Below are positions 1 through 5,030 of a stretch of 5,030 bases of DNA, piece after piece. Positions within the stretch are counted from its first letter, which is position 1. Each line of letters starts with the position of its first letter. The translations under genes were made by a program, and so were the position numbers. The stretch is from Deltaproteobacteria bacterium (GTDB lineage: Bacteria > Myxococcota > Polyangia > Haliangiales > Haliangiaceae). The stretch covers positions 1 to 5,030 of the forward strand of contig JAGSPR010000509.1 of NCBI GenBank assembly GCA_018262455.1, in the 5' to 3' direction. The notes beneath the pieces were generated by a model that saw only the letters and a list, made by a program, of their open reading frames with translations, was not told where the DNA came from and did no database searches.

Positions 1-810
1 CTGCCGGCGACGCTGCGCGCGTTCTGGGGCAAGGGCTACAAGCCGCACTTCGCGCGCAAGCTCGTCTCGAGTCAGCTCGATGTCGATCGCCTCGACTACC
101 TGCTGCGCGATGGTCACTACTCGGGCGCCGGCTACGCGACGTATGACCTCGACTGGATCATCCACGCGATCCAGGTCGCGAACGTTCACACCGGAGCCGA
201 GGATCCGTCGGACCTCGTCGTCGACTATCGCCGCGGCATGTACGCGGTCGAGCAGTACCTGTTCGCGCGCTCGTACATGTACGCGCAGGTCTATCACCAC
301 AAGACCGTGCGCGCGGCCGAGTGGATGTTCATCAAGACGCTCGAGCGGTTCGCGCAGCTCGCGATCCAGGGCGCGGAGCCCGCGGGGCTGCCGATCGCCG
401 CCGCGATGGCACGCGGTGCGACCGTCGCCGTCGACGATTACCTGCGTCTACACGACGTCTCGCTGTCGACGGCGCTCGATCAGTGGGCCGGCCACGACGG
501 TCCCGGCGCCGCGGACCCCGTGCTGCGCGATCTCTCGGCGCGCCTCCTCGATCGCCACCTGTTCAAGACGTTCGATCTCGGCGACGACCGCGCCGCCGCG
601 GACCGGCTGTGGCCGCAGGCGCTCGAGGTCGCGCACAAGCACTTCGGCGCGCACGCGTCGAGCTACGTGCACCTCGATACGGCGCGCCAGGTCGGGTACC
701 TCGCGGCCGACGACGAGGAGCTCCACGTGATCGATCACCCGCGCTATGGCGCGGTGACGCTGTCGCGCCTGCTCGAGGACATGCCGCTTCGCGGTCGCGG
801 TCGCAAGTAG
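1..810 (+). CDS. HD-superfamily phosphohydrolase (dNTPase/SAMHD1-like, COG1078 type), C-terminal part
   Basis: The reading frame is open from the first base and ends at TAG 808-810, giving 269 residues; the N-terminus lies outside the window. Residues 23-37 carry the block [15 protein letters not shown], typical of the COG1078 branch of HD hydrolases. By alignment from memory, Asp29 matches the last metal ligand of the H...HD...D set (SAMHD1 Asp311), and Tyr33 and Asp37 match SAMHD1 Tyr315 and Asp319. A second family block, [16 protein letters not shown], lies at 92-107, with the HHK position corresponding to nucleotide-contacting residues in SAMHD1. Residues 145-190 ([13 protein letters not shown], then [18 protein letters not shown]) are also characteristic. 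Family members are usually 400-450 residues, so about 60% is visible. The first His and the HD pair are not visible. The probable role is cytosolic hydrolysis of (d)NTPs or a related nucleotide; the substrate cannot be assigned. An in-frame ATG at 238 is internal, since the conserved motifs lie upstream of it. Confidence 0.9.
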   Translation: MPATLRAFWGKGYKPHFARKLVSSQLDVDRLDYLLRDGHYSGAGYATYDLDWIIHAIQVANVHTGAEDPSDLVVDYRRGMYAVEQYLFARSYMYAQVYHHKTVRAAEWMFIKTLERFAQLAIQGAEPAGLPIAAAMARGATVAVDDYLRLHDVSLSTALDQWAGHDGPGAADPVLRDLSARLLDRHLFKTFDLGDDRAAADRLWPQALEVAHKHFGAHASSYVHLDTARQVGYLAADDEELHVIDHPRYGAVTLSRLLEDMPLRGRGRK

Positions 811-811
811 C

Positions 812-2836
812 TCAGCGCGCTGCTTCGAGCCAGTGGCCGTACACCGCGTTCGCCGCCGGCAGCGAGATCGTCTGCTGCACCGCACCCGTGTTCGAGACGC
901 GATCGAGCGTGAGGCGATCGCTGCGGATGATCCACATCTGACCGTCGACGACCGACAGCCCCTGCGGCGCGCTCGCGTAGGTGACCGGGGACACCGTGCT
1001 GGTCGCAGGATCGAAGGCGCGGATCCCGGAAGAAAACGCCATCCAGATCCGGCCATCCGGCGCGAGCGCCGCGCTGAAGCCCTTCGCGGTCGTGTTCGTG
1101 TCCTGATACAGGGTCGACGTGTAGCCGGCCGCCGTGCGCTTGAGGATGCTCGCCTGGCCGCCGGTCCGCGACACGACCAGCATCCCGTCCGTCCCGTTGA
1201 AGAACACCACCGAGCGCGCACGTCCCGTGAGCCCGGTCGGGACGAGCTCGACGAGCGGGGTCGCCGGTGACGGATCGATCAGCGTCATCGTCCGCGCGTC
1301 GACGAGCAAGATGCCGCCGCTCAGGGGGATCGCGAGCGTGGCGCGGTCGGCCGACAGACCGGGGCGCCCGAACCCCTGCTCGTCCGTGTACGGCAGCACG
1401 AGCCGCCCCGTCACCCGCTGCCCCTCGTCGACGCGCACGAGCTCGGCGTCGCCCGAGTCTCGACGCCCCGCGCGCTTGACGACCGCGATCATCTCGGCGC
1501 CGGTCGTGACGAGGCTCTGGACGTTCGCCTTGTCGCCGATGCTGATCGGCGCTCCGCCGATCCGCATCTGCGTGACGAGATCGAAGCGCTCGACCTGGCC
1601 GTGGGTGGACGGGAGATCGAGGTAGCGCCCGCCGACGAGGAGGCCCGGGCGAACCCGACCGCCGACACGGTCGTTGGGGCCGCGCCCGGTCAACACCAAC
1701 GCAGGCAAAAGCCTGCCCGAACCAAGGTCGATCAGCGTCTGCTGGTTGTTCCTGGCGTTCGCGAGCATCGTCGGGTGATGCGCGAACGTCAGGTCGATGG
1801 TCGCCGTCCCCGCGGCGACCCCGGTGAACGTCAGGTCACGCGTCACGGTCGCACCCGGAGCGAGCATGGCCGGCCCGAGCGTCCGGAACGGGAACGTGTC
1901 GGCGGTGCCATCCGAGTTGCCGAACGTCGCGTTCGTGGTCGCGGTGACCTCGGCCTTCGGATTCTGGAAGAACCGCGTCGTCTTGTTGGTGACCGAGAGC
2001 GTGACCGTCAGCGTCGTGCCCACCAGCGTCGCCGTCGACGCGGACAGGTCGAGGTGGTCGGGGGCCTGCGTCACCGCGAGCGTGGAACCGGCGGTCGTGA
2101 ACGTCAGCGCCGCGGTCAGCCCACCGAGGGGGACCTCGGTGAGGGCCGCGACCGGCGCGCTGTAGTTGCCGAGATCGTCGAACGTCCAGGCGACGTAGCG
2201 GACCGGCCCTGGCGCGCGACCGGCATCGGCGAACTGCGTGGTCGTGCCGACACTGGTGACCTGCACCGAGGGCGACAGCATCGTCGCGCTCGCGATCATC
2301 TGACCGGGCGTCGGCGCGACATCGACGACGTCGCCGACGCGGGCGACCACGGTGCCGGCGTAGTCGGCGTCCGTCGGGTTGGTCCAGGTCACGTTCGCCG
2401 TCGTGCCCGTCATGACGACCGCCATCCCGGTCACCGGCGCGGGCGCCGTGGCGTCGGAGTCGAACGTCGCCGACGCAGGCGCCTCCCGGTTGCCCGCGGC
2501 ATCGACCGCGATGAACTTGATCGTCATGCCCTGCGTGATGTCGACGACGGTCACCGGGCTGGTCTCGCCGGATCCCGCGGCCGGATCCGGATCGGTGCCG
2601 TCCGTCGTGAAGAAGATCTTCGCGGGCTCGTCGGTCGTGAGGGTCACGAGCTCGGGGAGCGGATCGCGCGTGCGACCACCCGGCGGCGAGACCATCGTCA
2701 CCGGAGCGGTCTTGTCGGAGGGATCGAAGCCGACGCAGTCCTTGCCGCTGGCGAACGTCCCTTCGCCGCATTCGACGCCGTTGCAGCCCACGGTCGCCGC
2801 CACGCCGAGAAGCAGTGCGAGGGTTCGGATCATCAT
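812..2836 (-). CDS. Putative surface lipoprotein: Cys module, chitobiase-C-terminal-like domain, Ig/Fn3-like domains, C-terminal beta-propeller (paralog A)
   Basis: Numbered from ATG 2836, the protein has 674 residues. Residues 1-17 form a hydrophobic signal peptide ending ATVG before Cys18, a loose lipobox. Cys18, Cys23 and Cys34 are the only cysteines, spaced C-x4-C-x10-C, followed by DPSDKTAP. Residues 45-125 ([14 protein letters not shown] ... [11 protein letters not shown]) match the chitobiase/beta-hexosaminidase C-terminal-like fold (CHB_HEX_C type). Residues 130-234 are Fn3-like ([18 protein letters not shown]) and include [17 protein letters not shown] at 212-228. Residues 240-355 are a second Ig-like sandwich with NSDGT at 307-311. 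Residues 374-674 hold repeated beta-blades such as LAPDGRIW, read as a degenerate YncE/WD40-like propeller, ending near GHW (667-669). No catalytic motif is seen, so an envelope binding or scaffold role is inferred. TTG 2842 and ATG 2833 are alternative starts. The stop TGA is at 814-812. The gene directly follows its paralog and is probably coupled to it. Confidence 0.85.
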   Translation of the reverse strand: MMIRTLALLLGVAATVGCNGVECGEGTFASGKDCVGFDPSDKTAPVTMVSPPGGRTRDPLPELVTLTTDEPAKIFFTTDGTDPDPAAGSGETSPVTVVDITQGMTIKFIAVDAAGNREAPASATFDSDATAPAPVTGMAVVMTGTTANVTWTNPTDADYAGTVVARVGDVVDVAPTPGQMIASATMLSPSVQVTSVGTTTQFADAGRAPGPVRYVAWTFDDLGNYSAPVAALTEVPLGGLTAALTFTTAGSTLAVTQAPDHLDLSASTATLVGTTLTVTLSVTNKTTRFFQNPKAEVTATTNATFGNSDGTADTFPFRTLGPAMLAPGATVTRDLTFTGVAAGTATIDLTFAHHPTMLANARNNQQTLIDLGSGRLLPALVLTGRGPNDRVGGRVRPGLLVGGRYLDLPSTHGQVERFDLVTQMRIGGAPISIGDKANVQSLVTTGAEMIAVVKRAGRRDSGDAELVRVDEGQRVTGRLVLPYTDEQGFGRPGLSADRATLAIPLSGGILLVDARTMTLIDPSPATPLVELVPTGLTGRARSVVFFNGTDGMLVVSRTGGQASILKRTAAGYTSTLYQDTNTTAKGFSAALAPDGRIWMAFSSGIRAFDPATSTVSPVTYASAPQGLSVVDGQMWIIRSDRLTLDRVSNTGAVQQTISLPAANAVYGHWLEAAR
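1701..1716. repeat. Perfect short inverted repeat inside paralog A
   Basis: GCAGGC-AAAA-GCCTGC on the plus strand is a 6-bp perfect stem with a 4-base loop; on the mRNA (minus) strand the loop is TTTT. It lies in the codons for LLPA, at the boundary between the second Ig-like domain and the propeller. No U-run follows on either strand, so it does not look like an intrinsic terminator. It may be chance. Confidence 0.35.
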
Positions 2837-2838
2837 GG

Positions 2839-4875
2839 TCAAAACGGGCTCCGCCCGATCCAGTGGCCGTCACGGTAGGTGAAGCCCGGAAGGGCCAGCT
2901 CCACGGTGCCGGTCGCGTCGAGCCGCTTGATGCCGGTGCTCGAGTCCGCGTGGACCTTGCCGTCGAACACCTCGAGCATCCGACCGGTCGCCGTCGTCGT
3001 CGGGATCACCTGGGTGACGCTGGTGCTGAGATCGATGTTCGCGAGGTCGGTCCGGCGTCCGACCCACAGCACGTTCGGCGTACCGAACGCGGCACGCAGC
3101 ACCTTTCCGGTCACGCCGGGGGTCGGGTACATGGCCGTGCGCACGCCCTCCGGCGTGAAGATCGCGATCTGCTCTCCGACCACGACGATCGAGGGGCCCG
3201 CCTCGATCGAGACCGGGGCGAACAACGCGACCTGCGGTCGGAACTCGGTGAGGATCCTGTGCTTGATCGTGAACGTCGCCAGGTCGACGACGATCACGCC
3301 CTGGGCCGTGAGGCCCGTCGCGATCAGCAGCGTCTTGCCGTCCGGCGACATCTCGATGCTGCGATTCTTGCTGATCCCGAGCTCGAGGCGGCCGCGCTCG
3401 GTGAGCGTCGCGGTGTCGAGCCGCACGAGCTCGGTCTCGCTTCCGACGGGACCGTTGCGGTTGAGCGCCTGCGGGTGTCCGTCGGCGACGAGCGCGTAGG
3501 CGGCGACGCCTCCACGATCGAGCGCGACCTGCATGACCTGGCTCTTCTGCTTCCGCAGGGTCGCGGTCAACACGCGGCCGCCGGTCACGAGGTCGAAGCT
3601 ACTGACGGCGCCCGCGGTCTTGCCACCGACGATGACCCGCCCATCGGGCGTGATCCCACCGCGCTGCGTATGCGATCCGCCGCCCTGGCCCGCCGGGGCC
3701 GCCGCGAGCGACAGCACGAGCTTGCCTGTCTCCGCGTCGACGACCTCGCCGGCGCTGCCACTGTTGTAGTCCCACGCGTTCGCGGTGAGGATCCGACCGT
3801 CGCGGAAGTCGAGGTCGAGCGCCAGGATCGTGCCGCTCGCGACACCGTCGAAGGTCCAGGTCGCGGTCGCGGTCGTGCCCGGCATGATCGCGGCGCCGTA
3901 CGCGCGATAAGGCAACGTCGCGAACGTGCCGTCGGAGTTCGTCCACGTGATCCCGCCGGGGAGCGTGCCGGTCACCAGGAGCTTGGGCGCGTAGAGTACG
4001 CGCGTCGTATCGTTGCGGACGGTCACGTTGACGGTCAACGACGTGCCCGCGAGCGTCGCGGTGCCACCGAGCGTGACGAACGATGGCGCCGCCGTCACGG
4101 CCACCGTGCCCGCAGTCGCATCCACCGCGATGGTCCCGGTCTGCGCCGGGATCGGGACGAGCGCGTAGTCACCCGCGGGCGCGCCGTAGTTGTAGAGGTC
4201 ATCGAACGCCCACGCGGCGTACCGAACGAGCCCTGGCCGCGCCGGCATTGTCTCGCTGAACGTCCGGATCCCGGTGGCCTCAGGACCTTCGAGCGCGACG
4301 ACGGTGACGCCGGGGCTCAGCGTGTCGCCCACCGCGTAGGCCTGGCCCGAGACGGGTGAAGATGTGAGCTGGCCTTCGATGCGCACGACGACGATGCCCC
4401 CGAACCGGGGATCGGGTGGCGGCGTCCACGTCACCGTGCGGGTCGAGCTCGCGATCGAGGCGCGAAAATCGATCGGTGCTCCCGGGCCCTCTCGATCGAT
4501 GATCCACACCCGGAGCTCCTCGGCGCTCTGGTTGCCGGCGAGATCGACGGCGAAGTACCGCAGCTGCGCGTCATCCGGAACGTTCGGGATCACGACCGAG
4601 TCCGGCTCGTGCGGACTCTCGAGCGTCGGTTGGGTGCCGTCGATCGCGTAGTAGATGGTCGCCGGTTCATCGGCCATCAGCCGCACGGTCCCGACGTCGC
4701 GCGTGTACCGCGGGGGATCGACCGCGATCTTCGGGGGCGTCTTGTCGAACGGATCGACCGCGAGACAGGTGTCGCCGTAGCGAACCGTGCCTACGCCGCA
4801 ATCGCCACCGGCACAGCCGGCGTCGAAGGCGATAGCAACGATGCACGTCGAGATGACGAGCAAGTCCCGGATCAT
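2839..4875 (-). CDS. Putative surface lipoprotein: Cys module, chitobiase-C-terminal-like domain, Ig/Fn3-like domains, C-terminal beta-propeller (paralog B)
   Basis: This 678-residue protein has the same architecture as the gene downstream. Residues 1-20 form a signal peptide (hydrophobic core LLVISTCIVAIAF) ending FDAG before Cys21. The lipobox is poor, with Asp at -3, so lipidation is less certain than export. Mature cysteines are only 21, 26 and 37, in exactly the same C-x4-C-x10-C spacing, followed by DPFDKTPP. A chitobiase-C-terminal-like domain (EPATIYYAIDGTQPT ... LRYFAVDLAGN) spans about 47-125. An Fn3-like domain spans 130-240 with VRYAAWAFDDLYNYGAP at 217-233. A second sandwich spans 246-357 with NSDGT at 313-317. 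The propeller spans about 384-678, with ITPDGRVIVGG at 408-418, MSPDGKTLLIAT at 509-520 and GHW at 670-672. ATG 4875 is the only plausible start: an in-frame TGA lies 18 bases upstream with no start codon between. The function is unknown; the domains suggest ligand or polysaccharide binding at the cell surface. Confidence 0.87.
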   Translation of the reverse strand: MIRDLLVISTCIVAIAFDAGCAGGDCGVGTVRYGDTCLAVDPFDKTPPKIAVDPPRYTRDVGTVRLMADEPATIYYAIDGTQPTLESPHEPDSVVIPNVPDDAQLRYFAVDLAGNQSAEELRVWIIDREGPGAPIDFRASIASSTRTVTWTPPPDPRFGGIVVVRIEGQLTSSPVSGQAYAVGDTLSPGVTVVALEGPEATGIRTFSETMPARPGLVRYAAWAFDDLYNYGAPAGDYALVPIPAQTGTIAVDATAGTVAVTAAPSFVTLGGTATLAGTSLTVNVTVRNDTTRVLYAPKLLVTGTLPGGITWTNSDGTFATLPYRAYGAAIMPGTTATATWTFDGVASGTILALDLDFRDGRILTANAWDYNSGSAGEVVDAETGKLVLSLAAAPAGQGGGSHTQRGGITPDGRVIVGGKTAGAVSSFDLVTGGRVLTATLRKQKSQVMQVALDRGGVAAYALVADGHPQALNRNGPVGSETELVRLDTATLTERGRLELGISKNRSIEMSPDGKTLLIATGLTAQGVIVVDLATFTIKHRILTEFRPQVALFAPVSIEAGPSIVVVGEQIAIFTPEGVRTAMYPTPGVTGKVLRAAFGTPNVLWVGRRTDLANIDLSTSVTQVIPTTTATGRMLEVFDGKVHADSSTGIKRLDATGTVELALPGFTYRDGHWIGRSPF
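2849..2852 (-). promoter_or_regulatory. Shine-Dalgarno-like GGAG for paralog A, inside the end of paralog B
   Basis: On the minus strand GGAG lies within the last codons of paralog B. It is 6 bases before TTG 2842 and 12 bases before ATG 2836. The first spacing is ideal and the second is long, so this site bears on the start choice. The TTG start would share a TTGA overlap with the upstream stop codon; the ATG start would follow the stop after two bases. Either way, ribosomes ending paralog B are placed to restart on paralog A. Confidence 0.45.
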
Positions 4876-4887
4876 GCGTTTACCAGG

Positions 4888-4892
4888 CTCTC
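4888..4892 (-). promoter_or_regulatory. Weak Shine-Dalgarno-like GAGAG upstream of paralog B
   Basis: GAGAG on the minus strand lies 12 bases before ATG 4875, in the 43-base gap after the partial upstream gene. It is the only purine-rich stretch of this sort near the start. The match is imperfect and the spacing long, so initiation may be weak or helped by ribosomes arriving from the upstream gene. The gap shows no recognisable promoter or terminator. Confidence 0.3.
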
Positions 4893-4918
4893 ACGCCCAT
4901 CCACCGAAAGCCATGCGC

Positions 4919-5030
4919 TCAGTCGACGACGATCCGCGTGACGCGCCGGAGCTCGCGCGTCGGATAACGGCCGTCGACCTCCCACACGCGGAACACGTAC
5001 TCGCCGCGCTGGTTCTGCTTGAGCACCACG
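4919..5030 (-). CDS. Unrecognised protein, C-terminal end only
   Basis: An open frame enters from the right edge and ends at TGA 4921-4919, giving 36 complete codons plus one base of a preceding codon. The tail contains GEYVFRVWEVDG followed by a basic, hydrophobic end (RELRRVTRIVVD). Alternating polar and hydrophobic residues suggest closing beta-strands, perhaps the last strands of an Ig- or Fn3-like domain, but this is too short to assign a family. Support for a real gene is its strand, its third-position G/C bias matching the neighbours, and a gap of only 43 bases before the next gene in the same direction. It is probably the upstream member of the same operon as the two lipoprotein-like genes. 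Confidence 0.6.
   Translation of the reverse strand, partial: VVLKQNQRGEYVFRVWEVDGRYPTRELRRVTRIVVD

Noticed and set aside
810..830. Possible terminator hairpin at the convergent junction (GCTC ... GAGC with CAGCGCGCTG)
   Set aside because: The central palindrome leaves no loop, the outer arms are only four bases, and no U-run follows on either strand.
80..941. Overlapping plus-strand frames (80-730 and 321-941) within and past the HD gene
   Set aside because: The products are Arg/Ser/Thr-rich with no motif, while the frame ending at 810 carries clear HD-family motifs.
830..2870. Direct DNA repeat CCAGTGGCCGT at 830-840 and 2860-2870 as a possible recombination or attachment site
   Set aside because: It encodes the conserved GHW residues at equivalent positions of the two paralogs, so protein homology explains it.
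1601..2878. Long open frame of 425 codons on the plus strand, antisense to paralog A
   Set aside because: Its product is dominated by Arg, Gly, Asp and Glu with no recognisable domain. This is what the antisense frame of a GC-rich gene gives; the minus-strand frame has a signal peptide and real domains.
2815..4359. Open frame of 514 codons on the plus strand, antisense to paralog B
   Set aside because: It has the same low-complexity Arg/Asp/Glu/Gly composition, lies across two well-supported genes on the other strand, and shows no domain or convincing start.
4891..4914. Eight-codon mini-ORF on the minus strand (ATG to TGA, seven residues) just upstream of paralog B
   Set aside because: It is too short to judge, has no SD sequence, and shows no regulatory codon runs as in attenuator leader peptides. 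It is probably chance in a 43-base gap.

Overview
The window is uniformly GC-rich, with G or C at most third codon positions. It carries large modular lipoproteins of a style I associate with Myxococcota (former Deltaproteobacteria): a short Cys module, a chitobiase-C-terminal-like domain, Ig/Fn3-like domains and a beta-propeller. A myxobacterium-like host is an inference from gene style and composition; no marker gene is present.

Layout. (1) Positions 1-810, plus strand: the C-terminal part of an HD-superfamily phosphohydrolase related to dNTP triphosphohydrolases and SAMHD1 (COG1078 type). Its start lies left of the window. (2) Positions 812-4875, minus strand: two large genes of nearly equal length (about 674 and 678 codons) that are paralogs. 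Each encodes an exported, probably lipid-anchored protein with the same domain order: signal peptide, C-x4-C-x10-C module, chitobiase-C-terminal-like domain, Fn3-like domain with a shared FDDL-x-NY motif, a second Ig-like beta-sandwich, and a C-terminal YncE/WD40-like propeller ending in a shared GHW motif. (3) Positions 4919-5030, minus strand: the last 36 residues of an unrecognised protein whose gene reads toward the pair.

The three minus-strand genes look like one transcription unit reading right to left. The gaps are 43 bp and then 2 bp, or a 4-base overlap if the TTG start is used. The unit meets the HD gene tail to tail, with one nucleotide between the two stop codons. No factor-independent terminator and no promoter can be recognised. 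No RNA gene, mobile element, CRISPR array or long DNA repeat is apparent, and no stretch over 300 bases lacks a gene.

The paralogs look like envelope-surface binding or scaffold proteins rather than enzymes, because only binding-type beta domains are seen. Their ligand and the process they serve cannot be read from the sequence. The most notable observation is the tandem pair itself, with its conserved Cys spacing and an uncharacterised middle region. I found no clear case for a new defence or metabolic system.
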